Part shown: in pieces, positions 15,004 through 23,729 of the stretch
Numbering within the stretch: position 1 is the stretch's first letter
How the letters are laid out: every line of letters begins with the position of its first letter
DNA from: Pseudoalteromonas sp. N1230-9
Lineage (GTDB): Bacteria; Pseudomonadota; Gammaproteobacteria; Enterobacterales; Alteromonadaceae
Reading direction: 5' to 3'
DNA length: 64,000 bases
Assembly: GCF_032716425.1 (NCBI RefSeq)
Contig: NZ_CP090419.1
Location: forward strand, 1,289,001-1,353,000
Notes under the pieces: generated by a model
What the model was told of the DNA's origin: nothing
Databases searched by the model: none
Seen by the model: the letters and a program-made list of their open reading frames with translations, nothing else
Position numbers and translations under genes: made by a program

Positions 15004-18000
15004 ATGCGCGGTTTAGCTACACTCTTTTTATTAGCGTCTGCATTGGTGATAACACCAACTTACTCTAATGAAGGCACCACTCTTAAAGGCCCCAAAGGTG
15101 TCGATTATGGTGCGCAGGGGCGCTCAATTGGTCCAATTAAGCCGACCGATACTTTATGGCGTATTGCGGCTAAAGTTCGCCCTGATAACTCAGTGAGTAT
15201 CTATCAAGTCATGCAGGCTCTGTATGAGAAAAATCCATCGTCGTTTCTTGATCAAAACCTGAATCACATGCGTGATGGCGCTTATCTTAAAATCCCTACA
15301 ATTGCTGAAATGCGAGCTGTCAACGCAACGCTTGCAAAAGCACGGTCTGAGCAAGACGATGAATTATGGGAAAGAAAGAAAAACGGCACGTTAACGACAG
15401 CACAAATTAATGAATCTCAAAAGAAAGTAACGCAAGCCCGTAAAGTTGATGTTGATGAAGCTAAACAAGAGTTAAAGCAAGAAATTAACACCATTAAGGC
15501 TGAGCAGGGTACGCAACTGGTTGAGTTGCAAAAGCAATTTAAGTCGTCTGTAGAAAATGTTGAAGAGATTTTAGAAGAAAACAATAAGCTAAAAAACCAA
15601 CTTACGGGTATTTCTAAAGAGCTTGAAACTGTTCGTAATCAGCTAGGCCAAGATAGCGAAATTCAAAAGCAGCTTAAAGAACTGATTGATAAACAAAACG
15701 AAATTATTGAGCAGCAAAGAGCAAAAAAGATTGAACAGGACAGTGGGGTTAACTTTTCATCACTTTTGAGCAACCCATTTGTTCTGGGCGCGTTAATGTT
15801 TATACCTGCATTACTGGTTATTGGCGGCGTGATTATGTTTTTAAAAAAACGCAACCGTAATGAACCAGAGTCGACAGATGACGATGAGTTTTTACCGCAG
15901 AGCCCAAGCTTCTCTTCAGAAGAAGAGCTAGACCCTATAATTGACTCTGATCCGCTTGTGCCTGAGCCTGAACAAGATAGCGATGATCTTAGTGTTCGTT
16001 TAGACGATGACGATTTAGAACAAGACATGCTGCCTGATGATGACATTATTTTTGATGACAGCATTGATGATGGCTTTGATGAAGACGATGACAATGTTTT
16101 AAATCAAGACGAGCTTGAAGGACTTTTGAGTGACGATATTGTCTTTAATGATGATACGCCAGAACAAGCGATTGAAGATGATGAACTTGATTCATTCTTA
16201 CAGCAAGACTTTGACCAATCTGATGATGACGGCTTAGGTGATGAAATTGATTTAGATAGTGAGCCATCTGCTGCAGACACTTCTGGTGATATTTTAAGTG
16301 CCGATGATATTGATAATTTATTTGAAAACGATGACAGCCTTGATGATTCGCTTGAATCAAGCTCTTCAAATGATGAAATGGCCGCCTTAAGTGAAGAACT
16401 TGCTGAAGAAGACTTTGATATCGATAGCTTGATTGATGAGCAACAAGATGCAGCAGAGGATACACATGCAAGTATTGATAACGATGATATTGATGATCTA
16501 CTTGACGAACCGTCAAATGAGCCTGATGCAGAACTGATCGATGAAGACGATTTCGATATAGATAGTCTAATCGATGAAGCACAAACAGACGAGTCTGAAC
16601 TAGCACCTGTTGAAGAAGGTGATCTTGTTGATGAAGATGAAGCAGATGATGCCTTTGACCTAGATGATATCGACTCACTCATTGATGAAGCCGCACAAGA
16701 TCAAAACGATGCGCCAGCTCAAGTTGAACCAGACGCGGATGCACTTGTTGATGAAGACGAGATTGATGATGCACTCGATATCGATGACATCGACTCACTT
16801 ATCGACGAAGCCGCGCAAGATCAAAACGATGAGCCAGCTCAAGTTGAACCAGACGCGGATGCACTTGTTGATGAAGATGAGATTGATGATGCACTCGATA
16901 TCGATGACATTGACTCACTTATCGACGAAGCCGCAGAAGAGCAATCGGATGAGCCAGCTGAAGTTGAGCCAGATGCGGATGCACTTGTTGATGAAGACGA
17001 GATTGATGATGCACTCGATATCGATGACATTGACTCACTTATCGACGAAGCCGCAGAAGAGCAATCGGATGAGCCAGCTCAAGTTGAGCCAGATGCGGAT
17101 GCACTTGTTGATGAAGACGAGATTGATGATGCACTCGATATCGATGACATTGACTCACTTATCGACGAAGCCGCAGAAGAGCAATCGGATGAGCCAGCTC
17201 AAGTTGAGCTAGACGCGGATGCACTTGTTGATGAAGACGACATTGATGATGCACTTGATGTCGATGACATTGACGCACTTATCGACGAAGCCGCAGAAGA
17301 GCAAGCAAATGAGCCAACACAGGTTGAGCCAGACGCGGATGCACTTGTTGATGAAGACGACATTGATGATGCACTCGATGTCGATGATATTGACGCACTT
17401 ATCGACGAAGCCGCAGAAGAGCCAGCACACGTTGAACCAGATGCGGATGCACTTGTTGATGAAGACGAGATTGATGATGCACTCGATATCGATGACATTG
17501 ACGCACTTTTCGACGAAGCCGCAGAAGAGCAAGCGGGTGAGCCAGCACAGGTTGAGCCAGATGCGGATGCACTTGTTGATGAAGACGAGATTGATGATGC
17601 ACTTGATGTCGATGACATTGACTCACTTATCGACGAAGCCGCAGAAGAGCCAGCACACGTTGAACCAGATGCGGACGCACTTGTTGATGAAGACGAGATT
17701 GAAGATACACTCGACGTTGATGATATTGACTCGCTTACCGATGAGGATGAATTAGATGATTCACTCAATGGTGATGACGAATTAGCGCTTGATGATATTG
17801 ATGAGCTAATACAAGAGGCAAATGAATTAAAGCAAGATACGCAGGCACAAATTTCAGAACTCTCTGATTCAGAGCCCTCATCTGAGCATGATGAAAATCT
17901 CACTGATTCACTCGAAGATCTTGCTGATGCAGAACAAGCAATTGATGATACTCGCGTAGAAGAGCTTGCATCGGAGTTAAACGATGATGCAGACATTGAC

Positions 18001-19173
18001 GAAGTTGATATTGATGAAGCTATCAATACTGACTTTAGTGAAAACAGTGATGACTTGCTAGATGATGACGACAGTTTAGATGAATATGATGATCCATCAT
18101 TAAAGAGTGTTGATGAGCTTCTTAGCGAAATTGGGGAAGAGGAAGAGTATGTCGCTGCACCAGACTGGTCAATAGATGAGCCAAATGAAGATTTTGAAGA
18201 AGTAGAAATCGATCTTGGCGATGATCCGCTCGCTGAAGAAGAGCGTGTCGATGACGTTGATTTAGACGCTGAAGATGAGCCATTATCACAAGATATGGTT
18301 ACCCCAAGCCAAGAGTTGGAAGAGTATCCAGAGCTTGAATTTGATGAGTTAGAAGCAGGCGAGGTTGTTGACGAAACAACCAATGAAACAGAGTTAACAC
18401 CGAGTCAAGCGGAGCAAGACTTAGCAGACTCTCTTGCTGCGGCGGGTGTCGATCAGCTAGATGATGACTTTGACGATGAGATTCTCATCGACAATGAGTT
18501 TACAGAAGATGACTTAATTGACTCTGATGAAGAGAACACACAAGAAGGTGATAACCTACTTGATTTAGGTACTGAGCACGAACAGGAGCAGACACTAGCT
18601 GATAAAGAGCCAGCTTCAACGGATGACTTCAGTGATATTTCAGATGATGATATCGACGATGATTTCATGGCTGATCTTACGCAAACAGACTTTGATGCGT
18701 TATTAAATGAACTTGCAGAACCTGATGATAGCCATGTTGCCGATGCCAGCGAATTTGATGTTGATTTTAATGCGCTTCTAAATGAAGACCTACAAATTGA
18801 CGACTCAAATAGTGACGAGTTAGAAACCACAGAGCCTAACAGCACTTCACCAGATACCTCGGCCAGTGATGAGTTTGTGGATATTGATTCATTGCTCGAA
18901 CAAAGTGATGATGAAGCGCTTGATTACGAGCCTTATGACGATGTGGATATGGATGTCGGCTTAAGTGACTTTGATGACTTACTAGCAGGTGATAACCCAA
19001 CAGACGTTGATGCAGAGAGCGGTGGTTATTCTGCCAAGCTTGATTTAGCAAGAGCATATATTGAAATTGACGATTTTGATTCAGCTTTACAGGCTATTGA
19101 AGATGTCATCAACAACGGCCCAGATGAAGTGCAAGCAGAGGCACAGTCGCTAAAGGCGAAGCTTAACGGGTAA
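15004..19173 (+). CDS. fimV: FimV/HubP-type polar protein with an extremely long acidic repeat region
   Basis: A 1389-residue inner-membrane polar landmark protein (FimV in Pseudomonas, HubP in Vibrio/Shewanella) that recruits pilus, flagellar and chemotaxis machinery. Order of parts: signal peptide (1-21), LysM-like peptidoglycan-binding domain (about 42-98, TDTLWRIAAKVRPDNS), coiled coil (about 100-245), one membrane helix (259-280, FVLGALMFIPALLVIGGVI), a cytoplasmic acidic region of about 1050 residues, and the conserved C-terminal TPR-like domain (AKLDLARAYIEIDDFDSALQ, to the end). Inside the acidic region about ten copies of a 40-residue repeat lie at residues 540-915. Composition is dominated by Asp and Glu. 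In most relatives truA follows; here it does not. Confidence 0.92.
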   Translation: MRGLATLFLLASALVITPTYSNEGTTLKGPKGVDYGAQGRSIGPIKPTDTLWRIAAKVRPDNSVSIYQVMQALYEKNPSSFLDQNLNHMRDGAYLKIPTIAEMRAVNATLAKARSEQDDELWERKKNGTLTTAQINESQKKVTQARKVDVDEAKQELKQEINTIKAEQGTQLVELQKQFKSSVENVEEILEENNKLKNQLTGISKELETVRNQLGQDSEIQKQLKELIDKQNEIIEQQRAKKIEQDSGVNFSSLLSNPFVLGALMFIPALLVIGGVIMFLKKRNRNEPESTDDDEFLPQSPSFSSEEELDPIIDSDPLVPEPEQDSDDLSVRLDDDDLEQDMLPDDDIIFDDSIDDGFDEDDDNVLNQDELEGLLSDDIVFNDDTPEQAIEDDELDSFLQQDFDQSDDDGLGDEIDLDSEPSAADTSGDILSADDIDNLFENDDSLDDSLESSSSNDEMAALSEELAEEDFDIDSLIDEQQDAAEDTHASIDNDDIDDLLDEPSNEPDAELIDEDDFDIDSLIDEAQTDESELAPVEEGDLVDEDEADDAFDLDDIDSLIDEAAQDQNDAPAQVEPDADALVDEDEIDDALDIDDIDSLIDEAAQDQNDEPAQVEPDADALVDEDEIDDALDIDDIDSLIDEAAEEQSDEPAEVEPDADALVDEDEIDDALDIDDIDSLIDEAAEEQSDEPAQVEPDADALVDEDEIDDALDIDDIDSLIDEAAEEQSDEPAQVELDADALVDEDDIDDALDVDDIDALIDEAAEEQANEPTQVEPDADALVDEDDIDDALDVDDIDALIDEAAEEPAHVEPDADALVDEDEIDDALDIDDIDALFDEAAEEQAGEPAQVEPDADALVDEDEIDDALDVDDIDSLIDEAAEEPAHVEPDADALVDEDEIEDTLDVDDIDSLTDEDELDDSLNGDDELALDDIDELIQEANELKQDTQAQISELSDSEPSSEHDENLTDSLEDLADAEQAIDDTRVEELASELNDDADIDEVDIDEAINTDFSENSDDLLDDDDSLDEYDDPSLKSVDELLSEIGEEEEYVAAPDWSIDEPNEDFEEVEIDLGDDPLAEEERVDDVDLDAEDEPLSQDMVTPSQELEEYPELEFDELEAGEVVDETTNETELTPSQAEQDLADSLAAAGVDQLDDDFDDEILIDNEFTEDDLIDSDEENTQEGDNLLDLGTEHEQEQTLADKEPASTDDFSDISDDDIDDDFMADLTQTDFDALLNELAEPDDSHVADASEFDVDFNALLNEDLQIDDSNSDELETTEPNSTSPDTSASDEFVDIDSLLEQSDDEALDYEPYDDVDMDVGLSDFDDLLAGDNPTDVDAESGGYSAKLDLARAYIEIDDFDSALQAIEDVINNGPDEVQAEAQSLKAKLNG
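16621..17760 (+). repeat. Tandem 120-bp repeat inside fimV
   Basis: Successive units of 120 bases (40 codons; core DADALVDEDEIDDALDIDD) start near 16620, 16740, 16860, 16980, 17100, 17220 and 17340; later units alternate between 108 and 120 bases. I count one diverged and nine close copies. Several are near-identical at DNA level, so recent unequal crossing-over or slippage is likely and copy number should vary between strains. Each unit is in frame, so length change does not break the protein. Confidence 0.93.
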
Positions 19174-19209
19174 GGTCATTTTAGACTAGAAAACCGAGCT
19201 ATTTGAAGT

Positions 19210-19251
19210 GACCCCCACTAGTTGGATAATCCAATTACTGGGGGTCTTTTT
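19210..19251 (+). terminator. 37-bp palindrome and T-run after fimV; resembles abutted IS3-type ends
   Basis: GACCCCCACTAGTTGGAT (19210-19227) and its near-perfect inverse (19229-19246) form an 18-bp stem with one C-C mismatch and one G-T pair, followed by TTTTT. It is well placed as the fimV terminator. The arm sequence GACCCCCA...GTTGGA also looks like the terminal inverted repeats of IS3/IS150-group elements, so it may have arisen from two such ends joined without a transposase. Confidence 0.7.
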
Positions 19252-19564
19252 ATGTCCTAAAATCACCGTGCTTCATATGGTGAAAAAATTGACTCTTGCC
19301 TAGTTCATCACTTGCTTCTTACAGTACACAATCTAATTATCATTAATAAATAATGCAGCTAACTTGTTAAAATTAAAAAGTGAGCGCTATTTTTGGGTTT
19401 TATGTAATTGGAAATTTGGCTTAGTGTTATGACGTAAGCTTGGTATTCATTTAATGACACATACCGACAGGTAAGCAGAATGAAAAAACAAGTAGGAAGT
19501 TGTATTAAGGAAGAGGAATGAAATACCTAATAACTCTCATATTATCTCTGTCGATGAATAAGGC
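19252..19564. other. Non-coding gap between fimV and the M28 peptidase gene
   Basis: AT-rich, no gene of usual size. A 29-codon frame at 19518 (begins MKYLITLILSLS, with GAGGA upstream) looks like the stub of an exported protein, but it runs into the neighbouring hairpin and is probably not functional. No transposase fragment is readable. Confidence 0.5.
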
Positions 19565-19615
19565 AAAAATTCGAACAATCAAATTCAATTTCATTCATCG
19601 AATCTGATTGTTCGA
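19565..19615 (-). terminator. Terminator of the M28 peptidase gene
   Basis: TCGAACAATCA (19571-19581) and TGATTGTTCGA (19605-19615) give an 11-bp stem that extends by about five inner pairs; on the minus strand it is followed by ATTTTT, 27 bases after the peptidase stop. Confidence 0.75.
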
Positions 19616-19641
19616 GTTAGCGTCATTCAGCGAATGCTTAA

Positions 19642-21261
19642 TTATTTCCTATCTTCTAAACGGCGAGCTTTGAAGTCAGAATCAGCTTTCCACTTTGGCC
19701 AATCACCGTTATTGGCAAGCTTGGCAGCAATATCAACAATGAGTTCAATATCTTGCTCAACGCCACCCATTGACCATTGTGGCGAATAGTCATCTGCTTC
19801 TTTATGGTATTTATGAGCAATGTAGTCTGGGTCGGTATCACCTAGGCTCATAAACAACAAGCTAGGCACACCTTGTTTAGCTAAAGAGAAGTGGTCTGAG
19901 CGGAAAAACAGGCCGTTTTGAGGACGAGGGTCCATTTTAACGTGGCGGCCTTGTGCTTTGGCTGCATCAGCTAGGTAGTCTTCCATTTCAGACATGCCTT
20001 TTCCATATTGTAAAATGTAATCAACGCCATCAAGCACATTCATGCCATCAATGTTTAGTAGTGCCACCATGTGTTTTGTAGGCACAATCTCACCGGTAGC
20101 AAATTGCTCAGAGCCAATTAAGCCAGTTTCTTCTGCGGTGAAGTTGGCGAAGATAATAGAGCGTTTAAATGGTTTTTTCTTGTGCATTTCACTAAGAATG
20201 CGAGCAATTTCAACTGTCGCTGCGCTCCCAGATGCATTATCAACAGCACCATTGTAAATCTTCAGCCCATCATCAGTTTGCTTGGTACCAAAATGATCCC
20301 AATGTGCACCAATGACAATGTACTCATCAGGGGTTTCACTACCAGTAAGCGTTGCAACCACATTATGAGATTTTGCTTGTGAAATATCACTTTTAAGCGT
20401 CAGTTCGGCCTTAGCTTTTAAATCAACTGGTCGAAAGTCTGCTTTTAATGCGTTGGCTTTTTCAGTTTGATAATCAAAACCTGCTTGCGCGAATATTTCA
20501 TTGGCAGCTTGTTCATCAATCCAACCCATAACAGGGATGTCTGAGGCATTGTTAGCTTGGTCAATTAAGGTATATTTACTGCCCGTGTTAGAGCTTTCTA
20601 CAACGCCCCAAGGGTAAGCAGCAGGGGCTGTTTCGTGGACGATGAAAACAGCTTTGGCACCCTGACGTGCGCCTTCTTCGTATTTGTAAGTCCAACGACC
20701 GTAATAGGTCATCGCATTACCAGTGAATAGCGTCTCATCTTGAGTAGCAAAACCTGGATCATTAACAAGTACTATGATTGTTTTGTCTTTGACATCAATA
20801 TCGGCAAAGTCATTCCAATTATATTCAGGTGCATTAATACCGTAGCCAACAAACACAACATCAGAACCATCAATATTAATTTCTGGATTAATTTGTTGAG
20901 TGCGAGCAGTAAAGTCACTGCCTGCATTGAAACTTAGATCACCGACTTTCAATGTCATGTTTTGATCAGGCGTGAGTTTCGCCATAGTAACAGGTTGCAA
21001 AAACTCGCCTTTGTAGCTGCCTGTTAGGCCAAGTTTTTTATATTCATTTGCTAGGTAGTTAATTGTTAGTGTTTCGCCTTCCGTTAGCGGTCCACGACCT
21101 AAAAATTCATCAGAAGCAAGTGTTTTAATATGTGAGCGTATATTATCAATGCTCACAGTTTCATTGTTTATTACGCTTTCACTAGTATTTGATGCAGGCT
21201 CTGAGCAGCCCGCTAAACCAACTGCAAAGGCTAGGCTTGCGTATTTTAAGTAGGTTATCAT
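19642..21261 (-). CDS. M28 family zinc metallopeptidase, lipoprotein
   Basis: A 539-residue exported peptidase of the M28 (aminopeptidase/PSMA-like) family. Residues 1-19 are a lipoprotein signal with lipobox VGLAGC, so it is lipid-anchored in the envelope. The co-catalytic zinc site is complete: H in IGAHWDHFG, bridging D in GAVDNASGSA, the Glu pair in NFTAEETGLIG, D in LLNIDGMN and the last H in FRSDHFSLA. Between the signal and the catalytic domain lies a PA-like insert (DVVFVGYGINAPEYNW), usual for larger members. Likely digests peptides in the periplasm or outside; specificity is unknown. It is monocistronic and takes the place where truA is normally found after fimV. Confidence 0.92.
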   Translation of the reverse strand: MITYLKYASLAFAVGLAGCSEPASNTSESVINNETVSIDNIRSHIKTLASDEFLGRGPLTEGETLTINYLANEYKKLGLTGSYKGEFLQPVTMAKLTPDQNMTLKVGDLSFNAGSDFTARTQQINPEINIDGSDVVFVGYGINAPEYNWNDFADIDVKDKTIIVLVNDPGFATQDETLFTGNAMTYYGRWTYKYEEGARQGAKAVFIVHETAPAAYPWGVVESSNTGSKYTLIDQANNASDIPVMGWIDEQAANEIFAQAGFDYQTEKANALKADFRPVDLKAKAELTLKSDISQAKSHNVVATLTGSETPDEYIVIGAHWDHFGTKQTDDGLKIYNGAVDNASGSAATVEIARILSEMHKKKPFKRSIIFANFTAEETGLIGSEQFATGEIVPTKHMVALLNIDGMNVLDGVDYILQYGKGMSEMEDYLADAAKAQGRHVKMDPRPQNGLFFRSDHFSLAKQGVPSLLFMSLGDTDPDYIAHKYHKEADDYSPQWSMGGVEQDIELIVDIAAKLANNGDWPKWKADSDFKARRLEDRK

Positions 21262-21353
21262 TATTTTTTCTGGTTTGTTGAACAGAGTCTCACTATATTG
21301 GTAGGAAGTGAGACTGTCTAGAAAGACGCTTTCAATAACTAATTATTCAAGAT

Positions 21354-21384
21354 GAAAGGATAGTCATGCACTTCGCATCCTTTC
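21354..21384 (-). terminator. Hairpin after the MBL-fold gene
   Basis: GAAAGGAT (21354-21361) pairs with ATCCTTTC (21377-21384), right after the stop of the minus-strand metallohydrolase gene; the T-tract is poor on the minus strand, so termination may be weak. Confidence 0.4.
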
Positions 21385-21388
21385 AATT

Positions 21389-22468
21389 TTACCACCATGC
21401 TTTATCGATAACAGAATCTTGAATTCTGAATATCTCACCAACTAGCGGTGTGCTGAGCGAAACTTGCTCTTGTGCGGCTTTTTTTGCAACGCGCCTTAGT
21501 GGGTCATACCATGCATGAAAGGCTAAGTCGAAAGTACCATTGTGAACAGGCACCATCACATCGCCTTTGAGGTCTAAATGGGCTTGTACAGACTGCTCGG
21601 GTGTCATGTGAATATCAGCCCAATCTTTATCATAGGCACCTGTTTCTATAAAAGTAATATCAAATGGTCCATAGCGGTCGCCAATTTCTTTAAAACCTGC
21701 AAAGTAACCCGAATCTCCACTGAAGTAAAAGCGCTTATTGTTGACCTTAATTGCCCATGAACCCCATAGTGTTTTGTTGCCATCAGTTAAACCACGGCCA
21801 GAGAAGTGCTGTGTTGGTGTAAAAATAATTTGGCTATTTGCCGTATTTTGCTCTTGCCACCAATCAAAACTATGCACTTTTTGTTCATCAACGCCCCATT
21901 TTTTAAGGTCGTTTTCGACACCAAGCGGCACATAAAAAGACGCCGTTTTATCGACTAGTTGTTTAATTGCCGCTTTATCTAAGTGGTCATAATGGTTGTG
22001 TGAAATAAACACTTTCGCGATGTTTGGTAACTCTTCAATGCTGATCGGTGTTGGCTGAAAGCGTTTTGGACCCATGAATGTAAAAGGCGAAGCGCGCTCT
22101 GAAAACACCGGATCAAATAGCCAGTATTCGCCATACACTTTCGCTAAAATAGATGAATGACCTAACTTTACAAAATGCACTGTGTCATTTGATAAACGCT
22201 CAAGTTGTGCATTAGAAACAGAGTGCATTGGAAGCTCGCCTTTAGGCTCAGCATCAATTTTCTTTTCAGTAATGAATCGTTTGAAGATACCTAGTGTTTT
22301 CTTAAAGCTAGGTCTTTCAACTTGAGCGCTATTGTGAAACTTGCCGTCTGTTAATTGTGCTGAGTGGCTGTTGTTACTCACACCTTCAGCAACTAATTGA
22401 TTATTCATAATAAACACTCCCATCACGATGCATAGAGCGGCGATTGCTAGCCATTTAAGAAATTTCAT
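21389..22468 (-). CDS. MBL-fold metallohydrolase of the NAPE-PLD/UlaG-like group, membrane-anchored
   Basis: A 359-residue protein with an N-terminal hydrophobic anchor (LKWLAIAALCIVMGVFIMNN) and a metallo-beta-lactamase fold. Metal ligands: SHNHYDHLD (HxHxDH), TQHFSGRG, FSGDSGYF and PVHNGTFD. The C-terminal block HNGTFDLAFHAWYDP is typical of N-acyl-phosphatidylethanolamine phospholipase D-like bacterial proteins, so a phospholipid or lactone hydrolase activity in the periplasm is plausible. It is divergent from a TetR gene, and two palindromes between them suggest it is that regulator's target. Confidence 0.85.
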   Translation of the reverse strand: MKFLKWLAIAALCIVMGVFIMNNQLVAEGVSNNSHSAQLTDGKFHNSAQVERPSFKKTLGIFKRFITEKKIDAEPKGELPMHSVSNAQLERLSNDTVHFVKLGHSSILAKVYGEYWLFDPVFSERASPFTFMGPKRFQPTPISIEELPNIAKVFISHNHYDHLDKAAIKQLVDKTASFYVPLGVENDLKKWGVDEQKVHSFDWWQEQNTANSQIIFTPTQHFSGRGLTDGNKTLWGSWAIKVNNKRFYFSGDSGYFAGFKEIGDRYGPFDITFIETGAYDKDWADIHMTPEQSVQAHLDLKGDVMVPVHNGTFDLAFHAWYDPLRRVAKKAAQEQVSLSTPLVGEIFRIQDSVIDKAWW

Positions 22469-22483
22469 ATTGTCACCACAAGT

Positions 22484-22502
22484 AAACTACACAGTGTAGT
22501 TT
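22484..22502. promoter_or_regulatory. TetR operator, perfect palindrome
   Basis: AAACTACAC-A-GTGTAGTTT, 9 bp on each side of one central base, 16 bases upstream of the MBL-fold start codon and 80 bases before tetR. The size, perfect symmetry and position between a TetR-type gene and a divergent neighbour make it the probable binding site of that regulator. Confidence 0.75.
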
Positions 22503-22523
22503 TTCATGGTTTACATTAAAAGT

Positions 22524-22542
22524 AAACTATATAGTGCAATTT
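22524..22542. promoter_or_regulatory. Second, imperfect TetR operator half-match
   Basis: AAACTATAT-A-GTGCAATTT keeps the left arm almost intact relative to the perfect operator, with a degenerate right arm. The two centres are 40 bases apart, about four helical turns, so two dimers could bind the same DNA face. Confidence 0.55.
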
Positions 22543-22582
22543 TTGTTTTTGCGTTACACTAGCTAGGTAATCGGAGGGGTCG

Positions 22583-23176
22583 ATGAAATTATCACAAAGA
22601 AAGCGATTAGATATTTTAAATGCTGCAGAAACTCTTTTCTTTCAGCAAGGGTTTGAGCATACCAGTATGGATCAGGTAGCGAGTTTAGCAGGGGTTTCGA
22701 AGCGAACGGTTTACAACCACTTTGAGAATAAGGATGTGTTGTTTCAGGCTATTTTAGTCTTTATGTTTGAAAAGGTACGTAAAGATAATGCTGTGCTTTT
22801 TAATAGCGATAAACCCGTCAATGAGCAGCTTACACAAATAGCTGAACAAGAAGTTGCTTTATTAACGTCTAAGGAGTTTTTAAAAGTAGCAAAAGTTGCT
22901 TTTATGCAGATGTTACAGCAGCCTGACTTGGCCAAATCACTTGCTAACAATAGTATGGGATGTATGCAAGATTTAGTGGCGTTTTTAGAACAAGCTACGC
23001 TCGCTCAGAAATTACAAGTTGAAGATGCAGAGTTTGCAGCTAAACAGTTTGTCTACCAATTAAAGTCATTAATTTTTTATCCGTTACTTTATGGTTTTGA
23101 GCAACAAGACAGTAAAGCTAACGCAGAGATTATTAGGCAAACGGTTAAAATGTTTTTAGCCCGATACCAAGTTTAA
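22583..23176 (+). CDS. TetR family transcriptional regulator
   Basis: A 197-residue repressor with the typical N-terminal helix-turn-helix (residues 24-47: TSMDQVASLAGVSKRTVYNHF). The C-terminal ligand-binding domain is all-helical and cannot be assigned to a ligand. The ribosome binding site is strong (CGGAGGGG, then GTCG, then ATG). Two palindromes upstream suggest auto-repression and control of the divergent MBL-fold hydrolase. The YdcF-like gene follows 9 bases downstream and is probably in the same operon. Confidence 0.93.
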   Translation: MKLSQRKRLDILNAAETLFFQQGFEHTSMDQVASLAGVSKRTVYNHFENKDVLFQAILVFMFEKVRKDNAVLFNSDKPVNEQLTQIAEQEVALLTSKEFLKVAKVAFMQMLQQPDLAKSLANNSMGCMQDLVAFLEQATLAQKLQVEDAEFAAKQFVYQLKSLIFYPLLYGFEQQDSKANAEIIRQTVKMFLARYQV

Positions 23177-23185
23177 GGACTGCAA

Positions 23186-23692
23186 ATGAAAACAGGGATT
23201 GTCGTACTCGGCGCACCTAATGAGGCGGATGGCAGCTTATCGGTAATTGCAAAAAGTCGTTGTGATAAAGCATTCGAGGTGTATTTAAATAACCCAGGTA
23301 GCTATATTTTATGTACTGGGGGTTACGGTAGTTTTAATCTCAGTGCTCACCCACATGGTTATTTAACGCAACGATATTTAATGAGCTTAGGTGTTGCTGA
23401 AAAAGTTTTTTTAGATAATGCACCCAGCCGGTTTACGTTAGAAGATGCGACACTTGCAAAACCTATTTTAGAAGCAGCGGGCATTCAAAAGTTAATTTTA
23501 GTCAGTTCAGAATTTCACATTGAACGTGTTGGGTATGTTTTTAAGCACGTGTTTCCCTCTATGATTTTGCAGAGTGTGTCGGCTATAACGCCCATCTCTG
23601 AAGCTGAACTTGTGAAACTATACGCTCATGAGCAGTTTGCAATGCTCAGAGAAGAAGAGAATATTAATCAACTAAAAAGCCGCGAATTATAA
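23186..23692 (+). CDS. YdcF/DUF218 family protein
   Basis: A 168-residue member of the DUF218 (YdcF/SanA/ElyC) family, putative SAM-binding or envelope-related proteins of uncertain reaction. Visible family blocks: IVVLGAPNEADGSL at the N-terminus, a YILCTGGYGS loop, DNAPSRFTLEDA, and LILVSSEFHIER. No signal peptide or membrane segment is present, unlike SanA and ElyC, so the soluble YdcF type is closer. Nine bases separate it from the TetR gene, suggesting co-transcription. Its stop codon lies within the terminator. Confidence 0.82.
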   Translation: MKTGIVVLGAPNEADGSLSVIAKSRCDKAFEVYLNNPGSYILCTGGYGSFNLSAHPHGYLTQRYLMSLGVAEKVFLDNAPSRFTLEDATLAKPILEAAGIQKLILVSSEFHIERVGYVFKHVFPSMILQSVSAITPISEAELVKLYAHEQFAMLREEENINQLKSREL

Positions 23693-23710
23693 AATATCGC
23701 GGCCTTTTTT
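23679..23710. terminator. Terminator of the tetR-ydcF-like operon and of lipA
   Basis: GCCGCGA (23679-23685) and TCGCGGC (23697-23703) with T-tract to 23710; the stem includes the final codons of the YdcF-like gene. With AAAAA on the other side it can also end the minus-strand lipA transcript. Confidence 0.85.
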
Positions 23711-23729
23711 AGTTTTATATACTGGCGTA

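Noticed and set aside
15663..19057. Long serine-rich minus-strand frames and Met/Leu/Thr-rich plus-strand frames over fimV
   Set aside because: They are shadows produced by the repetitive GAT/GAA-rich coding sequence of FimV; no ribosome binding sites or protein-like composition.
19518..19607. 29-codon frame with a ribosome binding site after fimV (MKYLITLILSLS...)
   Set aside because: Too short, ends in the terminator hairpin of the neighbouring gene; at best a gene stub.
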